Below, one piece after another: positions 33,746 through 45,005 of a stretch of DNA of 64,000 nt. Every line of letters begins with the position of its first letter. Positions within the stretch are counted from its first letter, which is position 1. The position numbers and the translations under genes were made by a program. Origin of the DNA: Margaritispora aquatica (lineage: Eukaryota; Ascomycota; Leotiomycetes; Helotiales; Discinellaceae); assembly GCA_007644065.1 (NCBI GenBank), contig VJWN01000008.1, positions 1,738,411 through 1,802,410 of the forward strand. Direction: 5' to 3'. Below the pieces are notes generated by a model. It was not told the DNA's origin. It saw only the letters and a list, made by a program, of their open reading frames with translations, and made no database searches.

Positions 33746-34190
33746 TTATTTGAGTTTCTTTCTGTCACTTGCGTTCATCTTGTCTGCCTGTCGTTTCGTT
33801 CTTGCTTGTTTTGTATCTTCATCGACATGTTGTTGCTTAGCTCTCTGCTTTGTTGGCTTTTTCTTTCTCATGTCTTTTGCAAATAGTCCGCCTCTCCGAC
33901 TGCTTTTCTTCGCATCAACGGCGTTGAGCGTGACTTTGATGTTCTTTATGTTGATCTCTTCGTCGCAACTTCTCCATTTACTATGTCTAATTTCTTAGCA
34001 GCTCAGCACTTCGTTGGACTCGCGGTAATCCATCATTAAACTTTCTACGAACGACATCATAATTTCGTCCATGTATGGCGTCGCAGGAATCAATGGGGCT
34101 TGTTAATCGACGAAAGTCAGTGACAAGCCATGCTCAAAAATAAGGCGCACACTCACCTTCATTGAATCCTTTGTTCGGATATATTCTCAT
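33746..34190 (-). CDS. Lys-rich hypothetical protein with an in-frame TAA, possibly broken
   Basis: A two-part coding signal on the minus strand. Exon 1 (34157-34190) starts MRIYPNKGFNE after an ACC-ATG context. A 58-nt intron (34099-34156, GTGAGT to AACAAG) joins it in frame to PLIPATPYMDEIMMSFVESL. The frame meets TAA at 33995-33997 after about 45 codons. It then stays open in the same frame for another 82 codons with basic protein-like content (RKKKPTKQRAKQQHVDEDTK), ending at TAA 33746-33748. Either a further intron removes the stop (a GTCGTT donor and ATTAG acceptor would keep frame but are weak), the gene is a recent nonsense pseudogene, or only the 45-aa peptide is made. No family is recognised. 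The plus-strand frames here are hydrophobic shadows. Confidence 0.4.
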
Positions 34191-36384
34191 GGTGGTTTTC
34201 CTCGCACAATCTTATGGTGAACACGTTTGTTTCTTGATGTTTGTTTCTTGCTGGCAATGATCTGAACCACTTTCTCTCCTCGCGGATCTCAATGTGCAAT
34301 CTGATTTGACAGCTCCTTCACATTCCAGGTGTCAGAAATTTCGAGGAAATTATCCCAGCATCTGCCTACCACATATCACAAACTAGAACACATAGAGTTT
34401 TGTCATCTGATGCTGCTGACGACGAGTACAAGTTTCATAATCGAGGCAGATTTTTCAAGTTAATCTCGTTGAAAGGGGAAGCGAAAGCGACCTCACGGCA
34501 AACAGTGCCAAACATACACCCCCCCACACCCACCCACACACACAAAATCAACGATCCCATGAAATCCTCCGTGGCGTACAAGCTTGCATGCCTTCGGGCA
34601 TTCCGATGCATCTTCCATATTCTCCACTCCAACAGCTGCAGGCTGCACGAGGCGCGTGAAAATTGCCCGCTTTAACAGAAGAAAGCAGAATGGCTTTATC
34701 TCTACGTTTCAGCCCTCAACTCCTGTGATTGAAGCCGCTTGAGCTTTAGATACGCGATATGGTTTGTCAATTATCTGGCACTGCTCATAAATTCCAGGTC
34801 CAAGTTCACGTGGGGTTGGAATCTGCCCTATAATTTTTAGACATCACGTGTCCAATCAAGAGCTGTGGAACAACTTCTACCAGGTTTCGTTGATTATGCC
34901 GCCTCATTTTATTGCCCAAATCTGGATAATCCTAGAAGTCTTCTGGTCCAATCTCCAATCTCCCAGATCTGAGATTAATAAAAATTCATGCAGAAACACA
35001 TTGATTTACGTTCTTATCTTTTCCTTCAAGAGGTAGCATGCAGTCATTGGTTGTTTGAACGTCAAGATAAGCATTGCTTTTTTGGATCCAAAAAAAGGGG
35101 CACGCGACAAGCCTTTCAAGCCTCAAAAGTCTGACAAGCTCAGCCTGTTCAGCTCACATTAGCCAGGAACATCCCTTGGCCTTCTGGATATTCTTAGTGT
35201 GTCGGGAGTATGGAAGGCTGTTGGAACAAAAGTAAAACACTAGCGGATCGAATGTCGAATGCATTTTGCTCAAATCTTTCGGGAGCGGAGCGGGAAGTGC
35301 TGTAGATCAGATGCTGATCTTTGGATGGAGTGTTCCAAGGAGCTGGGACTAGGACTAGGGTTGGAACTCAACTCTCAAGGCAAAATCTCGACCCTGTCTG
35401 TCGAGGATAACTGTTGCGGTTCATAATGCATAGCTGCGATGACGATGATGATGATGCTGATAGACTTGCAGCTTCAAAATCCTCAAGCGATGAGGACTTT
35501 GTGGCGTTACCAATGAACGCTGCCATGCACCATACCTCCGTATGGAACAGTTGTCTTACGTCCGACCTGAGACTCTCAACCCCACGAGCAATATTTGTGA
35601 GTCCCCCTCACTCACACTGTTCATCCGTCCCATCTTTCAGTTTTGGTAAAATATTTCAGCCTAGTCGCACCCAAACTCGCCCTTTGCAGAAATCCTGGAA
35701 CTACAGGGGACTCTTCCAGGGAGTTTGAAGTTTGCAATTGGCTACATACCCTTGCTGGATAGCCCTGTAGGTTGCAGAATTTTAGAAAAAGGTGAGGTAG
35801 TCTACAGTAGTATCAGCCGTACCTCACATCTAATGTATTCTCTCGAGACCTGGTCCCCGAGAAGATCCTCACGCAGGAGATCCTCTTATCCAGGATGTCT
35901 ATCGTCTGCATTCTTGGGACTGATGCGGCCCAGATCGGTAGCTGCCCAGCATTGTGAGTCGAGATAAGGTCCGCATTCAGCCAGTCAGCTCGTGTGTCTG
36001 GCTTTGCTGCGACATTATCCTGCGAGTCATCATATACGCTCTGCAGTGTCTGCACCCCAATCTGTGTCTTTCTTTCTTTTGATTCCACTCACGTTGAAAA
36101 AGTGGTGATTAAGAGACTCACTAAACTCTTGGAAGACAAGGTCTAGGCTTTGGCCAGACGCAAACACCGATCAGGCTTAGAAGGTGAGGACTTACAATCG
36201 CATAGCATTGTTTGGAGCCAAGGTCGCCACTTTTCGTTGGCAGGTCTTATTATGGGGGGCAGCACTTGGTATAAGATAGCTTGGATGCTTCCTCTGGTCT
36301 TCTGTTGTTCTTTCTTCGGGTATCACTTTGAGCTTCTTCGCTGTCATTGTCATCTTTGTTGTATACTTAGTTGACCTGGACAAG
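34191..36384. other. Intergenic, 2.2 kb, includes ammonium permease promoter
   Basis: No gene is supported. The last 500 bp contain HGATAR sites (AGATAA at 35962, AGATAG at 36274) of the kind bound by AreA/Nit2 GATA factors. A GATGAT run at about 35438 gives a poly-Asp open frame (35414-35728) that is not called. Confidence 0.5.
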
Positions 36385-38076
36385 ATGTCGTACACTAACA
36401 TCGGCGCGCCGACGGAGTTCAATGGCACACTGCCAACAGGTGGAGATTCCAGTAAGTTAACTTCTGCATTTACTTAATACAACGCTGACATTCTTCAGCC
36501 ACCACCAATGTCAACCAATGGTTCTCCTCAGGAGATACAGCATACATCATCATATGCTCCTGCCTGGTGCTTCTCATGGTTCCAGGTCTCGGTTTCCTGT
36601 ACTCTGGTCTCGCACGAAGGAAGTCTGCTCTATCGATGATCTGGGCTACCATGTCTGCTTCATCGGTTGTTACGCTGCAGTGGTATTTCTGGGGTTATTC
36701 CCTCGCCTTCTCGCCCACAGCAACAAACGGATTCATTGGTGACTTAAAGCGCCTCGGACTAAAAGATGTGTTGGCAGCACCATCACCTGGAAGCCCGCTG
36801 ATTTCAGAACTACTCTACTCATTCTATCAGATGCAATTCGCGGTTGTCACTGGCGCTATCGTTGTTGGTGCGGTAGCCGAGAGAGGAAGATTGATCCCTA
36901 TGATGGTATTTATCTTTTTCTGGGCTACCCTCGTGTACTGCCCTATTGCGTGTTGGGTATGGAACATCAATGGATGGGCCTTCAAGTATGGTGTCCTTGA
37001 TTATGCTGGAGGTAAGTTACACCGGAATATTTTCAAATAATTTTCTAATTCCAGATAGGCGGACCTGTCGAGATTTGCTCCGGTGTATCAGCTTTCGCAT
37101 ACAGTATGGTGCTTGGAAGACGACAACAGAAAATGATGCTTAACTTCAGACCCCATAACGTATCTATGGTCGTACTCGGCACGATCATTCTTTGGTTCGG
37201 CTGGCTCGGATTCAATGGTGGAAGTGCATTTGGCGCCAATCTCAGAGCCGTCATGGCATGCTGGAACTCTTGCCTTACTGCAATGAGTGCTGCTATTACT
37301 TGGGTTCTCCTTGATTATAGACTCGCAAAGAAGTGGTCAATGGTCGGCTGGGTAAGTACTTGACTCCAGGGTGACTAAACATTCCGACTAACAATTCACA
37401 GTGCTCTGGTGTCATTTCAGGCCTTGTTGCTGCCACTCCAGCCTCTGGTTTCATCCCACCCTGGGCTAGCGTCGTTCTTGGTGTTACCGTGTCGATTATT
37501 TGCAATTTTGCCACAAAGATCAAATACTGGGTTCGCGTTGACGACAGCATGGATAACTTGGCTGAGCACGGCATTGCAGGCATGGTCGGTCTCCTCTTCA
37601 ACGGTTTGTTCGCCGCAGACTACATAATTGGTCTTGACGGTGTATCTACCGGTATCATCAACGGCGGCTGGGTCAACCACAACTGGAAGCAGCTCTATAT
37701 CCAACTCGCCTACGTGGTTGCATGCACAGCATACTCCTTCGTTATGTCTGCGTTGATTGCAACCGCTGTCAACTACATTCCTGGCCTGCACTTGCGCGCA
37801 AGTGAGGAAGCAGAACTCCTCGGTATGGATGACGACCAGCTTGGAGAATTTGCCTACGACTACGTTGAGGTCAGACGTGACTACCTCGCCTGGACACCCG
37901 CCACTGACGACATGCAAATGCTCGAAGGCGAGGCGCAAGCTGAAGGTGACAAGCTCGCTGTCGAGAACCTGCGCCAGCGTAAATCAGGCGAGATCAGCCC
38001 AGCTGATAAGGAGGCTGCTAGCCAAGGCAGCATCGGCGAAAAGTCCAACCTGGTTGAGGACCCAAAGATGCGGTAA
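36385..38076 (+). CDS. MEP/AMT ammonium transporter
   Basis: Four exons (36385-36451, 36499-37011, 37059-37351, 37402-38076) give 515 aa, with introns of 47, 47 and 50 nt. It imports ammonium across the plasma membrane as a trimer of eleven-helix subunits. Family motifs are GLARRKSALSMIW, WNINGWAFKYGVLDYAGGG, FGWLGFNGGSAFGAN, and AEHGIAGMVGLLFNG near the end of the core. The twin-His pore pair is Glu198 (GPVEI) and His347 (EHG), the arrangement of yeast Mep1/Mep3, not the His/His of the sensor Mep2. The acceptor of intron 2 must be ATAG, not the upstream CCAG, to preserve YAGGGPVEI. The C-terminal tail (about 100 residues, charged) is cytosolic and probably regulatory. GATA sites upstream suggest nitrogen repression. 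Confidence 0.93.
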
Positions 38077-38902
38077 GGATCGCAGAGGGAAGGGGCCTGG
38101 CAATAGAGGAGTTTGTGGGAATTTGGTTTTCAGTCGCAGCGATTAGTAGGAGCGAGCGAGCAAGCGTGGTTTAGACTCGGTTCTTGGGCATGAAGGGTAC
38201 GGCATGATATCACAGGGCAGTAACTTCGCAATTTCGACCTTTCTTTTGTTTGTATTTAGTAGTAGGCTTTAACAGCATAATTCTTCGTTTCACTCCCGAT
38301 CATATTTGTTGACGTGCATACAATTATAAAGGATATGCACACACTGAGTTGAGTCCTGTTTGAATTTTTTGAAAGTTGCTCTAAATTGCCACGATATATG
38401 TGTGCTGAAGTCTACGCCCCGTTGTCTTTTTCCGTCCAACCGTCCATTCGAGACTCGAGACTCATTGCGAAATTCTGTTTCTAATGTATGTTTCTGACGA
38501 CGAATTCTAATTCAGATGAACCCATAACATTGAGACCATCATTAAAGAGACTCAGTTATCAAAAGAAAAATCTACGACATGGAATGGAAGTTACCTTATG
38601 AAACAACACTCAGCTAGTTCCATGGAGATGCATTGGTTGAAGCCCCTTTTCCTCTCCATCCAAGCGAAGTCAAGCGAGGTGGGGTTGAATATGTACCCCG
38701 CCTCTCACGTGCTAGCCAGTCCACTATTCCCGGGCCGAGTCTCATACCATACCCCAGACAACCCTTATAACCGCCCCGCCACTAGGTATTGTACTTAGCT
38801 TACCGCTGTACATTCATTTTCCGGGGAAAATCCAAAATTCTTCTTTCTATACTTTCGTTCTTTTTCTACATCTGTCGTTGTGCCCCGGTTACTAAGAATT
38901 AG
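38077..38902. other. Intergenic, 0.8 kb
   Basis: Ammonium permease 3' flank and promoter of the SDHA-like gene. No other signal recognised. Confidence 0.55.
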
Positions 38903-41090
38903 ATGATGAGGGCTTTTGGGAGGAAGGCTGGGGTTTTTACTACGGCGAATGTGAGATTGGTAGGGAGGGTTGTGTTAAATGTGAATGCAAATGGAAACGT
39001 GAATGGGAATGTGAATAGTGTGTTTGCGAGCGCAGGTCAGAAGAGGACGTACCTTGGACAAACGCAGAGGAGGAAAGCGACCACGGCTGCGGGTGGTGGG
39101 CTGGGGTATACGCTTATTGATCACCATTATGAGTAAGTGCTCGCTCACCTTAATGGTAATGAGATGTAAACTGATTTTAACAGTGCAATTGTTGTTGGTG
39201 CTGGCGGTGCCGGACTTCGAGCTGCGGTTGGATTGGCTGAGTCGGGTTTGGAGACAGCATGTATCAGCAAGCTGGTATGCTTTCCCAAACCTAGTTACCA
39301 AAGAATGAGTTCTACATGAAGCGTTTTGCCTCTTCGCGTTCGACAGGTGAGAATTTGGATTCTAATACTCTTATAGTTTCCAACCAGATCGCACACTGTA
39401 GCAGCACAAGGTGGCATCAACGCAGCATTAGGAAATATGACAGAAGGTCTTTGATTCGCCATCTTTGTATTGTACCCCACTGACACCACCAGATGACTGG
39501 CGCTGGCACATGTACGACACCGTCAAAGGCAGCGACTGGCTCGGCGATCAAGACGCAATCCACTACATGTGTCGCGAAGCCCCAGCCGCCGTCTACGAGC
39601 TCGAAAACTACGGCATGGCGTTCTCTCGCACCGCCGAAGGTAAAATCTACCAGCGCGCCATAGGTGGACAGTCCCTAGACTACGGCAAGGGAGGCCAGGG
39701 GTACAGGACTGCGTGTGCAGCTGATCGTACTGGCCATGCGATGTTGCATACGCTGTACGGACAGAGCTTGAAGCACGATACTAATTTTTTCATTGAGTAT
39801 TTTGCGTTAGACTTGCTCATGGTTGATGGTGCGTGTGTGGGGGTGTTGTGTCTGAGTATGGAAGATGGAACGCTGCATCGTGTGTTTGCGAGGAATACAG
39901 TGCTAGCAACTGGTGGCTATGGCAGAGCATATTTCTCGTGTACCTCAGCGCATACAAGCACAGGCGATGGCAATGCAATGGCCGCTCGCGCAGGATTGCC
40001 AAACCAAGACATGGAGTTTGTGCAATTTCATCCCTCGGGGATTTATGGTGCAGGAGTGTTGATTACTGAAGGCGCGAGAGGTGAGGGTGGGTATTTGCTC
40101 AATGCTAACGGAGAGCGGTTTATGGAACGGTATGCACCGACCGCGAAGGACTTGGCGAGTAGAGATGTGGTGTCGAGGTCGATGAATATGGAAATTAAGG
40201 AAGGCAGAGGGTGTGGGCCTGAAAAGGACCATATCCACCTGCAATTATCGCATCTTCCAGCTGACGTGATCCATGAACGCTTGCCTGGGATTGCAGAAAC
40301 CGCAAATATTTTTGCTGGGATTGACATCACGCGTCAGCCGATACCTGTGTTGCCAACAGTGCATTATTGTATGGGTGGGATACCGACGAACTGGAAGGGT
40401 CAAGTATTGTCCGTAGCAGACGACGGAAGCGAGAAGATCGTAGAAGGACTCTACTCAGCAGGAGAGTCATCCTGTGTCTCTGTTCACGGCGCCAATAGAC
40501 TTGGCGCAAACTCACTCCTCGACATCGTCGTTTTCGGCCGAGCAGCCGCACTCAACATAGCCGAAAACAATGAAAAGGGCGCTGCTCACCTTAAAGTCCC
40601 CGAAGACATCGGCTCCAACTCCCTGCAAGACCTGGAGCGCATACGCACCGCATCGGGAGACCTACCGAGCGCCAAACTGCGAATGGACATGCAAAAGGCA
40701 ATGCAGCGTGACGTCTCCGTCTTCCGCACCGAGGACTCACTCGCTGCGGGACACGCGTCAATTCAGCAAATCGAGAAGGACTTCCTGACGCGGCTGTCGC
40801 TGACGGATCGTTCGTTGGTTTGGAATAGCGATTTGGTTGAGACGCTGGAGATGCGCAATTTGCTGACGTGCGCGGCGCAGACGGCGAAGAGTGCGTTGGA
40901 TCGCAAGGAGAGTCGGGGTAGTCATGCGAGAGAGGACTTTGCGGAAAGGAATGATAAGGACTGGTTGAAGCATAGTCTGACGTGGCAGAGGGAGGGGGAG
41001 GAGGTCAGGGTGGGGTATAGGGATGTGGTGTTGAAGTCTTTGGACGAAGTGGAGTGTGCGAGTGTGCCGCCGAAGACGAGGTCTTATTGA
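38903..41090 (+). CDS. Succinate dehydrogenase flavoprotein (SDHA) homologue, divergent
   Basis: Four exons (38903-39132, 39184-39274, 39377-39446, 39493-41090) give 662 aa. The N-terminus is basic and Asn-rich, with Arg-rich start and an ATT-type spacer, consistent with a mitochondrial presequence. The FAD site is [14 protein letters not shown]; the covalent-flavin His is His113 in [13 protein letters not shown]. Catalytic positions are His310 (FHPSGIYG), Arg354 ([11 protein letters not shown]), His421 (VHYCMGGIP) and Arg466 (GANRLGAN). It should oxidise succinate in complex II. Many positions differ from canonical SDHA: Cys423 replaces the usual Asn before MGGIP, and [12 protein letters not shown] and [10 protein letters not shown] are atypical. 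This suggests a paralogue, or a fumarate-reductase-like enzyme, beside the main SDH1. Intron 3 has an unusual GTCTTT donor. Confidence 0.88.
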
Positions 41091-41374
41091 GATAGTGGAT
41101 GGAATAATGGAAATTGTGATTAAATTCTGAAGTTTCTTGATGAACCTGCCGGATGAATGGTTCTTGCATAGCACCCAGAAACTCAAGCAAAACGTGAAGT
41201 GAAAATGATTGCAAAGTAAAAAGACATATAGTTTGAGATCGGCAGGCACTTGGGTTAATCACTTACCCATTCAGGTCAAATTATTATTTATTGATGAGTG
41301 GAGCACAATCACAAAGCTACCTCCTACGCCTTTCGCTCCAACCTAATTATGCTCGATCCTACCAAGGTAACATC

Positions 41375-42842
41375 TCATGCCTTCTTCGGCCCCAAGATAT
41401 CAACATCACTTTCTAACCTCTCTCTCGATGCCTTAAACATCCTAGGAATCCCACTCTCCTCAAAATTCTTCCCATTAACCATCCCTGCAATCCCCTTCAT
41501 CGTCAACCAAATGAGCGGCATACCATGGCCCTCAAAGCCTGCAGCCATATAGCAACCTTTCCTTCCCGGCACCTGACCAATGCTTGGCAATCCATCAGAG
41601 CAGTAGCCCATGATACCCGTCCAAATTCGATCAACATAAGCACCGCTGTCCTCCCAGCCTGCGAAATTGTCTTGCATGTATGTGTCAAAGTAATGCTTCG
41701 CAGGTTCAATGAGCGTCGAGTCATCTACCACATCATACCACGTGCTGAAATCCTTGAAGAAATCTGCTCGTGCACCACCGACAATGATACTCTTGTCAGG
41801 ACGCTGGACGAGGTAGTCACCTGACCCTGGAAGTCGCAGGACATAGGATGTAGTTGGGATAGGGGGGTATTCTTTGCCTTCTGGGACGACAATACGACAG
41901 CAGATTCCTCTTGATGGTACTATCTTGGATTTAAACTCAGGGAGTATGCCTGCTGTGTAGCCATTAGTTGCGAATATGATTTTGTTTGCGGTGATGTTGC
42001 CGCGGTGTGTGGTAGCGATCCATTTGCCACTAGTTGTTGGAAAGATACGGGTAACGGGTGTGTGGGTTTGGAGATTGCAACCAGATGACACGGCTCGGCG
42101 CAGGAGATGGAGCATTAATTTGTATGGCCAGAGATGTCCTGCCGGGGAGGCGAAACAGCCTATTGCGCTTTTCACACCAGAAAACTATGATCGTTAGACC
42201 ATTTCTTCACATTAGGAACTGAACATACCTTTGCAGCCTCCTCGCCTTCAAACCACTGTAGATCATCGATCGTTCTCTTCGCGATACCCGCTTCCTTGAG
42301 CTCAAAATATGACTTTCTTGCTGCATCTACCTCTGCCTGGTCTGTATAGATATCATAGGACCTCGCGAGGTGAAAATCGCAATCAACCTTCTCTTTCTCG
42401 ACGAGATCAGCAATGGCTTTGATGTGATCGAGCTCGAAATCCGCAAGCTCGAGGGTAGCCTCAAGACCGAACGTCTCGATTCCTTTCGATATTCTCGAAA
42501 ATACCGATGGTCTCAGATGTCCACCTATGTCGGTCAGCAGAATTCCGATGGATGGCGTGGCGAAGTTCGCGTACCATTCCTTCCTGTAGCCCCAGAGCAT
42601 GCTTGTCGCGCCTCGAGAAGCGCGATGGATGGTTTTGGATTCGTGGTTTCTTCACCGCATAAGAGGTGGTACGCTGCTGTTATGCCTGCGTATCCTGCAC
42701 CAATTATAAGGATTTCAATGTTAGAAGGGAGTTCTTCTGTTGAACAGTATGAGTCCAGCTCATCGAGTTCAGTTCTCCAGAATGGTGTTGTTGCGTTCTC
42801 GCAGGGAAATGTCCCTGGTGGTGTGATTTGTAGGGATCCCAT
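41375..42842 (-). CDS. FAD-dependent amine/amino-acid oxidoreductase (DAO family)
   Basis: complement(join(41375-42184, 42229-42524, 42575-42842)) gives 457 aa. Introns are 50 nt (GTACGC to ACATAG, CTGACC branch) and 44 nt (GTATGT to TCATAG, TCTAAC branch). The start is ATG 42842. The dinucleotide-binding motif is IEILIIGAGYAGITAAYHLL, followed by LLEARQACSGATGRNGGH, where the glycine-rich block anchors FAD. Near the C-terminus, SDGLPSIGQVPGRKGCYMAAGFEGHG is the second FAD-contact block. The layout matches fungal proteins related to gamma-glutamylputrescine oxidase and other DAO enzymes that oxidise an amine and release hydrogen peroxide. The substrate is not known. It converges on the SDHA-like gene with 284 bp between stops. 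Confidence 0.88.
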
Positions 42843-43508
42843 TATTGATGATTTTAAATAGATGAAAGAATTAGTGTAGACTGGAGCTTAGAGATGCGGA
42901 AGATGATGGAGCGCAAACATCATGAGGGCTTCGAGGACAAAGGCATTTATATCGCCATCTGATAACTACGTGAGATTCGCTTTGTTATCAGATTGAAACC
43001 CGGAATGTGAGCCGGTCAATTGTAATAAAGGAGGCGAAGGTGGAGGTCGAGATAAGCTCTGCTCCCGTCAAAAGGCCGGTGAGTGGCAATCGACGAATCA
43101 TGTGATTGCAGACTCGCCTAAACTCCAACGGTGTTCATCCTTGATAGAGAAAATGTTTGTAAAAATTCTGTCACCAGTTTCTGGCACATTTCAGACATAT
43201 ATAAAAATTTGACCTACGTGACTGTTGCTTAGTCCTTTGGCTTTCAATTAGAGATTCGTTGAAATTGCTCTTGCAATCACCCGAGAAACTAACACCAAGA
43301 ACAGGACATATTGTGCAAGAAATTTGGTGTCGAGACAAACTTGAGAGTTGAAAAGAATAGCAAAAGCCTTGTTGTATATTTTGCTAATCATAATTTTCGG
43401 CAACGTCTAGGTTTCGAGTTGACTTTGAACCTCCATGCCCTCTGAGCGCAAAAAGAATTATCTCAGGACCACGAAATGCCTACTTAAGAAAGGAATGCAA
43501 AAGAGTAT
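42843..43508. other. Intergenic, 0.7 kb
   Basis: Promoter of the FAD oxidoreductase, then AT-rich DNA up to the tRNA gene. Nothing else recognised. Confidence 0.5.
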
Positions 43509-43606
43509 TGAACAGAAGGGGATTCGAACCCCTGCCACTTTCGTGACCAGGAATGATTGCTAAGGAAACCTTAACCTGGCGCCATAACCAACTCGGCCAT
43601 CTGTCC
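43509..43606 (-). tRNA. tRNA-Leu (AAG) with intron
   Basis: The minus strand folds as a class II tRNA. The acceptor stem is GGACAGA paired with TCTGTTC plus a discriminator A, with one G-U pair. The D arm contains GCCGAGTTGGTTATGGC (box A). The anticodon stem is CCAGG/CCTGG with loop TTAAGG, giving anticodon AAG. A roughly 16-nt intron follows position 37, and its CCTTA can pair with the anticodon region, as is normal for pre-tRNA introns. A long variable arm (TCACGAAAGTGG) and a T arm with GGTTCGAATCC (box B) complete it. A TTTT run just downstream (43497-43500 complement) is the pol III terminator. The exact intron ends are my estimate. Confidence 0.93.
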
Positions 43607-44747
43607 TCACTATATTGTATGTATTATGTTGGGAACTGTGAACTGATGAACAGCAGTGACGACGCTGAATAGAAGTGATATTGTGACAAATGGAATCTTT
43701 TTGAAAGGAGGGTGACAAGCGATGTTTAGCCTACAAATTCCACGTTCATAAAGACTTGCCCACTAGGTCGTTCAACGATGAAAGCAATTGCTTGTGAGAA
43801 CTGTAGCAAACCCTTGCTTTCTAAGTGTATCTTGTAAAGAAACATGCTTGATTCCAGGCTCAATAGACAGAATCCCTAAACGCCTCAACTATGTACGCTT
43901 GTACAAATGCTCGATATTAGGAGCATCGGAATTTTATATGTCACGAGAACCACTTGATTCATGCAGACTTAAGACTGAGATATAGATTTCATTCCTTCCA
44001 TACGAGAGTCATCAAATATTATACCTGCAGACTGCTCAGGTCCAGGAATCTCTAGCTACACTTAAGTCCCAGATGGTTGTCTTGCAGCGGCACAACCCGA
44101 GACACATCATGCACTGTAAGCTGAAACTGGCAGCAACACAAACGATTGGCCGATCATGAGATCTTGTCCAGGTAGCAAGCTGATTGTTCAATTGGAGGAA
44201 AGCGAACGACAAACGTGATGGTACATGCATATGTTTCTCGCGCTTTGTAGTGGCTGTCTTCAGAGCAGCTGAGATTAACACCCTAATCCAATCTTTCATT
44301 GTTGTTCCCACACAAGACACACGACATGCATTTATAATGCTTGATTCGTTCGGATCAATTGAGTTCACATTAACTATCCACCTGTGGTGGAAGAGGATTG
44401 AGTCTTCGCTTAGCATTTTCGTCTGTATCTTATACACATGGTACCTGTGTCTTGAGGGATTTTTTTGACACTTGCATCACAGAATCACCTAGATAAGACA
44501 TGCTCAATCTTTAACATGGGTTGGGCGTGTTCTAAGGATTATCTCTATGGAACGACACCAGTCTTGCTTGCTGGCGCCTGTCAAATCGAAGCTGAAGCAC
44601 CGTCTAAATTCCTGAAAGCCTATCATCAGCTTCACTGGCAGATGGCCTTCCCAAATCTGAAATCAACCTTGCAAGTTGCTCCTGGACAACAGTTGTCTGG
44701 GACGCAAACATCTGTTGATTTGTTGTCAGCACCCTTCTCTCTATTGC
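43607..44747. other. Intergenic, 1.1 kb
   Basis: Short open frames without start context or domains. No gene, repeat or transposon remnant recognised. Confidence 0.45.
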
Positions 44748-45005
44748 TTATCCACTGTATGCCCAGTAGAATGTTGTATACCTACAACCAAAAGGAATAC
44801 AAGCACTTTCAGCTTTTGGATCTTGCAAAGTGAAAGTTGAAGGAGCCTTTTGTTCAATCATTAGCAGGGAATTTTCGTTCGAAAGAAGGGGAGCTTGTAC
44901 CTTTGAGTCGTCCTTGATCTTGATCTCAATGGTCAAATCTGACTGAGGAAGAGCCATGATTGAGGTGACGAATGCCAAGCCAGCGAGGATCTTAGAGAAT
45001 TGCAT
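44748..45005 (-). CDS. Small secreted protein candidate
   Basis: complement(join(44748-44846, 44901-45005)) gives 67 aa. A stop-free 54-nt intron (GTACAA donor, TGCTAAT branch, CAAAAG acceptor) may or may not be removed; without splicing the product is 85 aa. ATG 45005 opens a clear signal peptide (MQFSKILAGLAFVTSIMA, cleavage before LPQSDL). The mature peptide is short, with an acidic/Lys start and two cysteines near the end (ESACIPFGCR). It has no recognised family. It lies alone in a gene-poor tract, as effector-like small secreted proteins often do, but that role is inference only. Confidence 0.45.
   Translation of the reverse strand: MQFSKILAGLAFVTSIMALPQSDLTIEIKIKDDSKVQAPLLSNENSLLMIEQKAPSTFTLQDPKAESACIPFGCRYTTFYWAYSG

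Noticed and set aside
35414..35728. Open frame starting with six Asp residues
   Set aside because: Produced by a GATGAT repeat; the rest looks non-coding.
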